From contig CAWHGB010000003.1 in NCBI GenBank assembly GCA_963828855.1, forward strand, positions 58,702 to 122,701: a DNA stretch of 64,000 bases, written 5' to 3'. This stretch comes from CAVVEQ01 sp963828855 (GTDB taxonomy: Bacteria > Chloroflexota > Anaerolineae > Anaerolineales > Anaerolineaceae). Positions 36,762 to 46,469 of the stretch are shown here, in pieces; position 1 is the stretch's first letter, and the number at the start of each line of letters is the position of its first letter. Both the position numbers and the translations under genes were made by a program. A model generated the notes under the pieces. That model was not told the origin of the DNA. It did not search any database and was given only the letters and a program-made list of their open reading frames with translations.

Positions 36762-37332
36762 ATGACGACTGTTGAAATTTCCACCCAAATGCAAAACACC
36801 AGGTGCCGGAAGAGAAACTGACCAGCCTGGGGCTGTATGTGACCGCGAAAGAAGCCTATGAGATGTGGCTTGCCGATCCGGAACGGGTCAAAGGTCCTGG
36901 ATGTCGCACCTTCGAAGAATACGTCCTCATCGGCCACGCGGAGATGGCAGTGAATGTTCCGCTGGCCTTCCCAACCTACAAATGGGACGCCGGCAAGGGG
37001 AATTATTCCGTGATCGGCAACAAGGATTTCATTGCCCGCGTGCAGGACCACTTCAAACCGGATGATACGATCCTGGTCATGTGCCGCTCCGGCGGGCGCA
37101 GCGCCATGGCGGTCAACGCCCTTGCCAAGAATGGTTTCACCCGAAAGTCCACAACATCATCGACGGATTTGAAGGCGATAAAGTGGAGGATCCGGAAAGC
37201 ATCTATCACGGCAAACGGGTGAGAAACGGCTGGAAGAATTCCGTTCCCTGGACCTATTCCCTGGATCCGAAGCTGGTATGGCTGCCTTCCGAAGCAGAAG
37301 TGGAAACGCTCAGAAATACCCTGGAGCTATGA
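36762..37332 (+). CDS. Rhodanese-like sulfurtransferase, copy 2 (several indels)
   Basis: Paralogue of the protein at 30287. The reading begins MTTVEISTQ at 36762, shifts near 36795 to QVPEEKLTSLGLYVTAKEAYEMW, has a compensating pair of indels near 36895-36905 (VKVLDVRTFEEYV expected), keeps the active loop CRSGGRS, and shifts again near 37140 to NIIDGFEGDKVED and the shared tail HGKRVRNGWKNSVPWTYSLD. Homology is continuous across all frames, so it is most likely intact in the organism. The TGA overlaps the BASS start (ATGATGA), so the pair is coupled. Confidence 0.8.
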
Positions 37333-38224
37333 TGACGATCGAAACCTTTCTCTCACGATCGCTGCGCTATCCGGCTTATTGTTTGTTGTATCGAGCATGC
37401 TGGGCATGGGCTTGAGCCTGACCACCGCGCAGATAATTCAACCACTGAAGAACGTTCGCCTGGTGATCCTGGCGCTGCTGGCGAATTTCGTGCTGGTTCC
37501 CCTGCTCGCGTTCGGGATCACCCGGCTGATCCCGATGGATCAATCCCTGCAGATCGGGCTGATCGTGCTATCGACGGTGGCGGGTGCGCCATTCCTGGTC
37601 AAAGAAGTTCAGGCGGCGAAGGGTGACCTTGCCCTGGCGGTCGGACTCATGTTCATGATGATGGTCGTGACCATTATCTATGTTCCCCTTGTTCTTCCCC
37701 TCCTGCTGCCCGGGGTTGAAGTGAATCCCTGGGATATCGCCAAGTCCCTGATCGTGACCATGCTGATTCCCATCATCCTCGGTCTGGTCTATCCGAGCAA
37801 GCTCGCCGAGGATGCGCAGCACTGGGCACCTGTGATGAACAAGGTCTCCAGCGTCGGCCTGCTGGTCATGCTCGTGACCGGGTTGGGGTTGAATGTATCC
37901 AACATCATCAGCCTGATCGGTTCCGGCGGGTTCCTGGCGCTTCTGCTGTTCGTTGCCGGTTCGTTCTTGATCGGTTTTCTCCTCGGCGGAAAAAACCCGG
38001 GAGTCCGGAGCGTTCTGGGGCTTGGTACAGCCCAGCGCAATGTGGCAGCTGCCATCCTGGTCACCAGCCTGAATTTCTCCGGCACGATGACCCTCCCCTT
38101 TGTACTGGTGGCGTCCATCGTCCTACCGCTGATCCTGATCCCGACCGCGCGCTGGCTGGGAAAGCAGAAGCGAAATAGAGGCAATAACCTGTTTAAACAA
38201 AAGTTGATGCAGAGGGAGGCAAAC
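37329..38224 (+). CDS. BASS-family transporter, copy 2 (indel near the start, 3' end fused to ClC)
   Basis: Paralogue of the gene at 30943: MGLSLTTAQIIQPLKNVRLV, VAGAPFLVKEVQAAKGDLAL, GLGTAQRNVAAAILVTSLNF and the final ARWLGKQK are conserved. The ATG at 37329 needs a one-base correction near 37350 to run into TIAALSGLLFVVSS. After ARWLGKQKRN the frame continues without a stop into the ClC gene; copy 1 ends at this point, and a shifted frame has a TAG at 38177-38179, so the fusion is probably an indel artefact. The end at 38224 is set by the ClC start. Confidence 0.75.
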
Positions 38225-39710
38225 ATGATTGATACCCAGGCAAAACCTGCACCTTACGTTCGGCTTTTAGGGCTTGTCGTTCTTTTGGGTTTGATCAGTG
38301 CCCTGATCACATTTGCATTCATGTTTCTTGTAAGCCGGGGAACTGCCCTTGTTTGGGAGGAGGCAGCCCTGGCGCTCGGCTTGGATCCCCGTTTTTTCAC
38401 CCTCCTGGTTTGTACGCTTGGAGGTTTGCTGGTGGGGTTGCTGGTCAAGCTTTTCGGTGACCATAATGCCATCTTTGCCGAGTTGATGCTTGAATTTGGC
38501 AGGACCGGGCGCTTCGACTACCGCAACGCACCCGGGATCGTAGTCACCGCCTTTGTATCGCTCATCTCCGGGGCAAGCCTGGGTCCGGAAGCACCCCTGG
38601 CGGATGCCTGCGGCGGGATTGGTACACTGATCTCCGACAAGCTTAAACTCGATGAAGAAGAGACACGTACGATGGGTTATTCTGGCGTCAGCGGGATGCT
38701 GGCTTCCTTCATCACCTCCCCGTTCAGCGGTGCGCTCCTTGGGCTGGAATCCTCGCAGGGCGGACCCGGGGGCAGGAAGACATATTTCTGGGTGTTGTTC
38801 CCGAGCCTGCTTTCATCTGCGGTGGCAACCACGGTCTTCGTCCTGCTTAGCGGGACTTTCTTTGCGTCGTTATACACATTCCCGGATTATTCGGTTCGCG
38901 TAATGAGATCTGTTGTACGCCGCTCCACTGGGATTGATCGGCGGGATCGTTGGTTTGTTATTCATGATGCTGCTCAAGCGACTGCAGATCCTTTTCCAAC
39001 CGTTGAAGTCGCATCTGGTGCTGCGCGGTTTGCTGGGGGGGTTGGGCATGGGGATCATCGGCGCGCTCCTCCCGCTGACCTTATTTTCGGGGGAGGCAGA
39101 GACGCATGACCTGATCACATCATGCAGCTGAGATCGGCGTCCTGATGCTGGTTGTGTTATGTCTGGCGAAGCTGCTCGCCACATCCCTGGTGCTTGCCAC
39201 CGGCTGGAAGGGCGGATATATTTTCCCCGATCATGTTCGCTGGCGTTTCCCTGGGACTTGCGGCGAACCTCATATTTCCCGGTATTCCGGTGGCAGTTGC
39301 CGTCGCAGCCACGATGGCAGGCGCGCTGGTTGCGGCCCTGCGAGCGCCCCTGTTCGCCGCGCTGCTGACGATCACGCTGGTGCAGCGGGAGACTGCCCCG
39401 CGATCGCCGTCGCAGTGGTGGTCAGCGCGTTGATGGCCGCGTTGGTGGCTTGCGCACTGCCGGAAAAGACCTCATATTTCCCGGTATTCCAGTGGCAGTT
39501 GCCGTCGCAGCTACAATGGCAGGCGCGCTGGTTGCCGCCCTGCGCGCTCCCCTGTTTGCCGCGCTGCTGACGATCACGCTGGTCCAGCGGGAGACTGCCC
39601 CCGCGATCGCCGTCGCAGTAGTGGTCAGCGCGTTGATGGCCGCGTTGGTGGCTCTGCGCACTGCCCGCAGGTCAGCAGGTCAGGCAGAAGTACTTCCGGA
39701 TGAAGCGTAG
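38225..39710 (+). CDS. ClC-type chloride channel/transporter, several frameshifts and an internal duplication
   Basis: ATG 38225 has GAGGGAGG 6 nt upstream. ClC family features: SLISGASLGPEAPLADACGG corresponds to the GREGP selectivity region, then GVSGMLASFITSPFSGALLG, and further on GGIVGLLFMMLLKRL, KLLATSLVLATGWKGGYIFP and a last GAL VAALRAPLFAALLTITLV helix pair. Reading frames change near 38900, 39130, 39230 and 39390. A stretch of about 200 bp (39267-39468) is repeated at 39469-39664, so the last helices appear twice. Transports chloride or another small anion; possible fluoride or counter-ion role for the anion permeases here. Confidence 0.7.
39267..39664 (+). repeat. Tandem direct repeat inside the ClC 3' end
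   Basis: Two copies of about 200 bp with offset 202 (39267-39468 and 39469-39664), roughly nine in ten bases identical, encoding the same two helices. One copy has a one-base deletion at the ACTGCCCC tract. Confidence 0.85.
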
Positions 39711-39732
39711 GTCAAATTTCCCAAGGAGTTGA

Positions 39733-41449
39733 ATGATGGATAATCCAACCTCACCACCCAAAGGAATCAGAAAATTCATACCCGGCCTTGCTCTGTTCAC
39801 AGCCAGGTATACTCCGCTGATTCGCACGGATTTCATGGTGGCGGTCACGGTTTTTGCGGTGCTTGTGCCTTCAGCGATGGCCTACGGGGAGCTCGCGGGG
39901 GTCGACCCGGTCGCGGGGTTATACGTGGCTCTCGGGGCGATGGTCATGTACGCGCTTTTTGGGTCCTCGCTGCAGGTTGTGATGGGCCCGGAAGCAACCA
40001 GCGCCATCATCACCGCTGCCGCGGTTGCGCCACTGGCTGGCGGCGACCCGGCGCGTTACGCCGCCCTGGCAGCGATGACCGCGATCCTCGTCGGTGTCAT
40101 ATCGATACTCGCCAGCATCGCGAAGCTGGGTTTTATCACCGACTTCCTTTCCAAACCGATCCTGGTAGGCTATATCCTGGGTGCGACGCTCATCGTGATC
40201 GGCAGCCAGCTGGGGAAGATGTTTGGGATATCCCTGGAGAGCGATGAATTTTTCCGGCAGGTGGCAGAGCTGATCAGCCGCCTGGACGAAACCCACATAC
40301 TCACCTTCGTTATCGGCGTCGTATGCATCACGGCGCTCTTACTGATCCGTAAAATTAACCGCGCCATCCCCGGCCCGCTCATCGTCGTCGTCGGCGCCAT
40401 CCTGGCTTCGGTGTTTTTTGATCTGGAAGCCTTGGGTGTAAAGGTGGTAGGTCCGGTCACCCCCGGTTTACCAAGTATCTCGATCCCGATTGTTAGCCTC
40501 CAGGATATCATTACGCTTCTACCAGCCGCCCTGGCGCTCACGGTTTTGATCTATGCAGACGAGATCCTCACCGCGCGCGTTTTTGCGAACAAGCACGGCC
40601 AGAAGATCAATTCAAACCAGGAATTCACGGCCATTGGGATGGCAAATATCGGCGCCGGTATCCTTTCCGGGTTCCCGGCTGCCCTCAGCGCCTCGCGCAC
40701 CGCTGTCTCGGATCAGATGGGGGGAAAATCGCAGTGGGTGGGGTTGATCGCTGCAGCTCTCACGATCATTTTCCTGTTATTCCTAACCCCCATCCTCGCG
40801 CCGCTGCCCACTGTTGCCCTGGGGGCGATCATCATCGTCGCGTCGATCGGGTTGATCGATATCCCGGCGTTTCGCTTTCTGAAACAGGTCCGGGCTTTCG
40901 AGTTCTGGCTGGCGGTGATAACGACCCTTGAAGTTCTGATCGTCGGGATCATTTATGGTATTCTCGTCGCCGTGATCCTTTCGCTGATCAATGTCATTTA
41001 CCATATTTCCCGGCCGCACGACGCGCTGCTGGATGATATCGATGCCAAAGGTGGTACGGTTTATCGCAGTGTGTCAGATAAAGCAGACCTCGATGACAGA
41101 GCCGGGGCTGATCGTTTACCGTTTTGATGCCCCGCTTGTTTTTGCCAACGCGGGTTATTTTACGGACCGGTTGGATGAGCTGGTGACGAACGCGGGGAAA
41201 GAGTTGAAATGCGTTATCCTGGACGCGGAGGCGATCAGTGATTTTGATACCACATCTGCTGAGGCACTGGAGAATATCGATGCGAACCTCGAGCGAATTG
41301 GCGTAGAATTGTGGATCGCACGGGCGAATAAACCCCTGCGGGATCTCCTTGAAAGGACGGGATTAACAACCCGGATTGGCAAGGAGAATATTTACCCATC
41401 GGTGCGGGCAGCGGTGGATGCTTATCGCACCCGGTTCAATCAGAAATGA
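39733..41449 (+). CDS. SulP-family anion permease with STAS domain, copy 2 (one frameshift)
   Basis: About 572 residues after joining frames near 41090. DFMVAVTVFAVLVPSAMAYG, PVAGLYVALGAMVMYALFG, KLGFITDFLSKPILVGYILG, SASRTAVSDQMGGKSQWVG are SulP motifs; the STAS part contains GLIVYRFDAPLVFANAGYF and VILDAEAISDFDTTSAEAL (the Asp-x-Thr/Ser core of STAS domains). Only moderate similarity to copy 1, so the two permeases probably diverged before the locus formed and may move different anions. AAGGAG is upstream; ATG 39733 or 39736 are both possible. Confidence 0.88.
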
Positions 41450-41753
41450 AACCTACTTTATAAATCAAAATCATGTTCCACAAGTTGAAAAAGGAAAGGC
41501 AACTGATAAAAAAATAACCACCCAAAATACATTTATCAAGACTCGAAGCAGAAATGGAATGTATGCCTGGAAAAAAAGACAATTTTGGATCGACAATTAC
41601 CCAGATCATTCCCGGTATGGATTCTACCAGGTATTTCTTAGAAGCATTGAAAACGGAAGCGGATGAGTCATCGATTTCTTAATGATTAATGTGACAATGT
41701 CCAAAATATGTTTGTCGAAAGCCCGAACCTGGTATGAGGATAGGATATGAGAC
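41450..41753. other. AT-rich gap without recognised gene
   Basis: A 96-codon frame that starts inside the SulP gene crosses part of this 304-bp stretch, but it has no RBS and no recognisable motif. I see no hairpin with a T-run. Probably leader sequence of the MFS gene. Confidence 0.5.
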
Positions 41754-43374
41754 ATGAATCAGCAGAAGTTTGAGTTCATCCTCAGTAAAAGCGTTGCCCA
41801 TCAATCCAAAGCGGTCCTGCTTGGCTGTACCTTGTTGGTCCTGGCTGGCAGCCTGCACCCTGTTCTGGCGAATTTATCCGATCCTTTCTTTCAGGCAGTC
41901 CTGGTAATTAGCGGGAGTCCTCTGCATTGGATCAACACCGCCTTAATTATTGCCCCTTTGATTGGGATACTGGTGGCAGGCACGCTCTCTGATGCTTACG
42001 GTAGAAAAAAGGTCTTCATCATTGGGGCATCCGGGTTGGTGATTTTATCTGTGATCGCTTTCTTTTTCCCGACGCAACCCTCGCAATTGATCCTGCGCGC
42101 ATTGGGCGGTCTTTTTTCAATGCTGATGATCCCGCTCGGGATCACTGCGGTAGCCCTGGCTTTCGATATCAAATTACGCCCGCAAGCGTTTTTCCTTGTT
42201 TTTACCGCCAGTGGTTTGGGGATTTTACTCCGACCAATCTTGGAAGATATTTTGGGTGACTTTGCTCGGTTCAGCGGGTGCGGCGAATCTCTCCACGATA
42301 ATCTTTAGCGTGTGGGGATTAATTCTTATCTGGCGGTTTATGGCGGAAAGCAAAGCCCAAACCGGTTCCCACCGCTTTGGGATGCTGGGGATCGTTCTAT
42401 GGTCTATGGCGGTCCTATCCCTTATTTATGCCTTTATCACTTTCCTGGGCGGGGAAAGTAAAGAATCCTCCCTGCGGGCTCTGCTGATTGGCCTGGTAGC
42501 TTCGGTGGGGCCTGGTGGTGGAGCGCCAGGGAAGTGAAGTCCTGGCGGCAAAAAATGGAGGTTCTGGAAGATCAGGCAGTCATGCACGACACCAGAATGA
42601 AGCAGCTTGCTTTCGCGCTTATCGCTGGTGTGGTTTTCTACTTCGCCCAGGGCGCGCCTAATGTACCAGCTCTACAATTACATTTACTTGATCCGTGAAT
42701 TAACCTCACTGCAGATTATCCTGGCTTACATTCCATTGGCTTTGGGAGCCCTGGTCATGGGAGTTGTTACTGCCAGGTGGCTGAAAAATAGTCCCGGGTA
42801 TTTAATGCTGGCAATAGCCATTGCTTTAGGTGGGCTGTCATTGATTGGTCTATCGATCCTCGCTCCGGATACTCCATCGTGGTGGTTAGCGTTGATGACC
42901 TTCATTTTTGGGGCGGTGCTGATCCTGGTAAACCTGTTCCGATCTTTGATTGTGTTGTTTTCCGTATCAGAGAACTATTACGGTTCCATGTCTGCGATAA
43001 ATAACGTGACCGGGAGGTTGGGATATACCTTCGGGATGATCGCTTCCACGATCATGTTGCTGACTTTTTCATTCACCAGTATTGAGAACCAGCTCCTAAG
43101 TGCTGGAGTATCTCAGGAAACGATCAACTCCATTGAAGAAACCATTAAATATTCCTATCTAATGGAGAATTTCAATACAACCACCGAGGTCGCGAAGACA
43201 ATCCCCGATACCATGAAGGTGATCCTTTCTGATTCGATGGGAAAGACATTCTTGATCATTGGTATTGCACTATTGATCACAGCAGTCATCGTTTGGTTTG
43301 GCTTGAAACCAAAAGGAATTTCCCTCCGCGGGGCGGTAAAAGAATTAAAGCCCAACCGAAAAGGCAAACCCTAA
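41754..43374 (+). CDS. MFS transporter, at least two frameshifts
   Basis: About 540 residues across three frames (to about 42250, to about 42530, then from about 42650). First helices carry LSDAYGRKKVFIIGASGLVIL, the MFS GxLaDrxGrkr loop; later WWLALMTFIFGAVLILVNLF and helix-rich C-terminus ending in a basic tail. About 14 helices, so DHA2-like or a sugar/organic anion carrier. It lies between a SulP gene and a sulfatase, consistent with import of the organosulfur substrate or export of product. A 118-bp piece of it is repeated at 45653. Confidence 0.7.
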
Positions 43375-43404
43375 AAAAATCAAAACAAGCGATCCTTATG
43401 CATC

Positions 43405-43726
43405 TGAACCCACAGGGTTAACCCCACTAATGGCTGCATCTCACAGTGGAAAAGTAGAACTTTTGGAGTTATTACTCAACGTAGGTGTTCCGCTCGAATT
43501 CAATGATTCATCAGGATAGACCGCTCTAATGTTTTATTGTAATGAAGTACAATTATTTTGTGCACGTTTTCTAACTAAAAAAAGCGCAAACATCAACGAA
43601 GTTGACAACAAAGGTTCCACGCCATTTATATTTTGCGCCCAACATGGATATGATGACATTGTCAGGATGAGTACGCAATCCAATCCACGTAGACCAGGAA
43701 TACAAACCAAGGAGGAAGAAGAATGA
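43405..43726 (+). pseudogene. Ankyrin-repeat fragment
   Basis: In one frame, PLMAASHSGKVELLELLL, then NVGVPLEFNDSSG, a TAG stop, TALMFYC, and KKSANINEVDNKGSTPFIFC and AQHGYDDIVRM form two to three ankyrin repeats (the xTPLHxAA and hairpin-helix pattern). There is no start codon with RBS and no partner domain; the frame ends at the sulfatase RBS. A remnant of a longer protein lost by rearrangement, AT-rich compared with the flanks. Confidence 0.65.
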
Positions 43727-45367
43727 TGAACAAAAAACCCAACATCTTGATGATCGTGACCGATCAGGAATATGCCCACCAGCAAATGCCGGCGGGATTC
43801 ACCTTGCCCAGCCGGGACCGCATTCGCGCCCGGGGGGTTACCTTTAACAATCACCATGCCACCACCACCGTATGTACTCCTTCCCGCTCGGTGATATACA
43901 CTGGCAGGCATACGCCGCACACCCGCATGTTTGACAATACCAATTTCGCCTGGATCGACGACATGAAGGCCGATCCGAAAACCTTGCCCACCATCGGCCA
44001 TATGCTGCGCGATTTGGGCTACCACACCGTCTATAAAGGCAAGTGGCACGAATCGGAGTTACCGACGAAGGGGACCCGCGAAGCGATGGAGCCATACGGC
44101 TTCTCCGAGTACCAGGATTGGGGCGATGTGCAAGGCGGGCCGATGGATGGGGCACTAAAAGATCCGAAGATTGCGGATGAGGCCGTCGACTGGCTGGCGA
44201 AGCGCGCTCCTGAAGGTCGCTGCCGCTCAACCTTGGTTCATGACCGTGAACTTCGTCAACCCTCACGATGTGATGTATTTCGACACCGACGCGGAAGAGA
44301 TGGTGCAGGTCAAGGGCATGTTCCCGATCTTTGGCGCGCCTGATACGCCGCTCTACCATCAGAAATGGCAGACGACCTTACCGGCCTCCTTCGTCGACGA
44401 CCTGGAGGGGCAGCCGCCAGCCGTCCGCAATTACAAGCGCCTGTGCGACTTGTACTATGGCCGGATACCGAAGGATCGCCAGGACATGTGGCACAACCAC
44501 GTCAACTACTATCTCAACTGCCATGCTGGACGTGGACCGGCACATCGGAGCGGTGCTGGATGCTCTGGAAGCGTCCGGCCAGGCTGAGAATACGGTCATA
44601 ATTTTCACATCCGATCACGGCGAGCAGGGCGGCGCCCATCACCTGCGCCAGAAGGGCAGCGTGGCGTTTCCGGGAATCCGTCAACGTGCCGCTGGTGATC
44701 GCCGATCCGCGCCACCCCGGCGCGAAAACGGTCGGATGCGGTGGGCTCGCCATCTCGATCTGGTACCCACGATCCTGGCGTTTGCCGGCTTGCCGGAAGC
44801 CGAGCGGCGGAAGCGCTACCCGCTCCTGAAAGGCTATGACCTCTCGGGCGTGGTTGGAAAATCCCTCCTCCGTCGGACCGCGCGGCAGCAGTGCCACACC
44901 CGGTAAGGGGAGCCTGATGACCTACGATATGATCGCAACCATCGACGCGGAGTGGTTCAGCCGCAACGCGACCAAGGTGTTTGACGTCGCCGCCGACCAG
45001 GCCGGGCAGGAGTTTCATCGCGGCTTGGATGAGTTTTAAAGGCACCGTCAACGAGATTGGCGTACCGAACCTTGAAAAGCGCGAGATGTTTCGCGGCATC
45101 TTCGATGGCCAATACAAGCTGGTCCGCTACTTCGGGCTGGGCAACTACAACCTGCCGACATCGGTCCAGCAGCTTCTGGCCGACAACGACGTCGCCCTCT
45201 ACGACCTGTTACTGGATCCCGAGGAAATGGACAACCTGGCCAATCCGGCCCATCCCAAGTACGACGAAAAATTGCTGTCGGCCATGAACCAGAAGCTCAA
45301 TGCGCTGATCGCCGAGGAGATCGGGGAGGACAAAGCCATGTTCACCCCGCCGAAAAAAGATAATTAG
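43723..45367 (+). CDS. Cys-type sulfatase, copy 2, several frameshifts
   Basis: About 545 residues across at least four frames. NILMIVTDQEYAHQQ has metal Asp14; Cys51 in CTPSRSVIYTGR is the formylglycine site; later NFVNPHDVMYFDTDAEEM, LDVDRHIGAVLDALEASG, IIFTSDHGEQGG with the metal-binding Asp-His, and LYDLLLDPEEMDNLANP at the end. No signal peptide. Shorter than the first sulfatase and of the choline-sulfatase/phosphonate-hydrolase-like size class. Shifts near 44200, 44520, 44680 and 45020 recover continuous homology. GGAGGAAG precedes the ATG. Confidence 0.8.
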
Positions 45368-45511
45368 AAGTTTGGAAAGGAATGGACTTCGGATCGTAGC
45401 CATCCTTGCGCTAGGTTTTCTGATGTTGCAGGCCTACCTCACAAGGGCTCAGACCATCCGAATGGTCTCAATAACGCGCCAAGATCTGAGCAGCGCTGTC
45501 TGATATCAGCT

Positions 45512-45652
45512 TGGTTTCGCCGGCCTGTCATTTGGCTTTTCGGGCGATACGCATGCCCGCTGGCCGCTCGTCCGCGCCTGCGAGGGTGGTGTGGACCTGC
45601 TCATCCACGAGTGCTTCCCGCCTGCCGCAGCGCAGGCTGCCGCTTCCGGTGT
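45512..45652 (+). pseudogene. Metallo-beta-lactamase-fold hydrolase fragment
   Basis: The frame reads LGFAGLSFGFSGDTHARWPL, VRACEGGVDLLIHECFPP, with the GDT and HE signature of RNase-Z-like MBL hydrolases, then stops matching exactly where a copy of the MFS gene begins. No N-terminal HxHxDH part is present upstream. Confidence 0.65.
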
Positions 45653-45771
45653 CTCCATCGTGGTGGTTAGCGTTGATGACCTTCATTTTTGGGGCGGTGC
45701 TGATTCTGGTAAACCTGTTCCGAATCTATAATTGTGTTGTTTTCCGTATCAGAGAACTATTACGGTTCCAT
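45653..45771 (+). repeat. Displaced copy of an MFS gene segment
   Basis: 119 bp that repeat 42872-42989 of the MFS gene with about five differences and one extra base. It is joined in frame-breaking fashion to the MBL fragment. Confidence 0.85.
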
Positions 45772-46044
45772 TCAAGCGATCTTTAGATTTTCTTCTTCGG
45801 TCTATGACTATTTCCATTCCCGCGTATTTTGATACTCCGGAAAAAACGCAAATTCTGTTCGGTTTCAAACCAAAATAACTCATAAACCCCCGGAACTTTA
45901 TGATGGGAGGAATCAATTCCATTCACCCCAGGAGATTTGAATATCATCTCAAAAATCGGAATTACTGCTTATTACTAATACGTAAATCGAAAAAATAATA
46001 GTATAATACATTAAGATTAAAATTAAATGAAAAAAGGAGAAGAA

Positions 46045-46398
46045 ATGAAACAGAATAATGCAGGTTGTTTTACCGCTGCAGTGGTCGGTATGTCGCGCTT
46101 CATCGTGCTTTTCGCATGGATCGCCCGCCCGATCGCCTTTGATGCAGCATTTAGCTCGTGGATCATTCCCTGTCTGGGTGTTATGATCCTGCCCTTCACC
46201 ACCTTGATGTACCTGATCTTGATCACGAACCAGGTTGGAAATATGTTATCCGGTACCGACTGGATCTGGATCGCGCTTAGCGGTGGTGGTTGATACTTGC
46301 CGGCTCCGCGAGCAGCCGCAGCCCAGAACCGCAACCGCGTTCCGCAGGGGTATCCGGGTGCGCTTCCCCCCGAACCCCCTTCAACACCTGCTGCGTAA
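46045..46398 (+). pseudogene. Small membrane protein, copy 2, frameshifted
   Basis: Residues 1-78 are the same as in the protein at 27566 (start MKQNNAGCFTAAVVGMSRF, same three helices) up to WIWIAL, then one-base changes disrupt VVVDIAGAG; the shared tail RVPQGYPGALPPEP returns in another frame with a shortened end. RBS AAGGAG. Synonymous differences in the 5' part show it is a diverged copy, not a simple sequence re-use. A true terminator follows. Confidence 0.75.
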
Positions 46399-46414
46399 TA
46401 TACATTGTAAATCA

Positions 46415-46447
46415 AAAAGAGCCTGGGTACCCCGGGCTCTTTTGTTT
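46415..46447 (+). terminator. Terminator after small membrane protein copy 2
   Basis: AAAAGAGCCTGGG pairs with CCCGGGCTCTTTT around a short loop, followed by GTTTT. It resembles the hairpin after copy 1 (GAGCCTGG core) but has the T-run that copy 1 lacks. Confidence 0.75.
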
Positions 46448-46469
46448 TAATCTTTCGTGAGTCAAAAAT

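Larger units (their letters stand above)
45368..46044. other. Junction region without an intact gene
   Basis: Besides the MBL scrap and MFS copy, 45772-46044 is AT-rich leader sequence with TATAAT-like boxes (about 46000) ahead of the small membrane protein. Nothing else was recognised. Confidence 0.6.

Noticed and set aside
41376..41666. 96-codon ORF after SulP copy 2
   Set aside because: Starts inside the SulP STAS domain, has no RBS and no recognisable domain.
26769..46398. Composite transposon
   Set aside because: Repeated genes are small membrane proteins in direct order, and no transposase, integrase or terminal inverted repeat was found.
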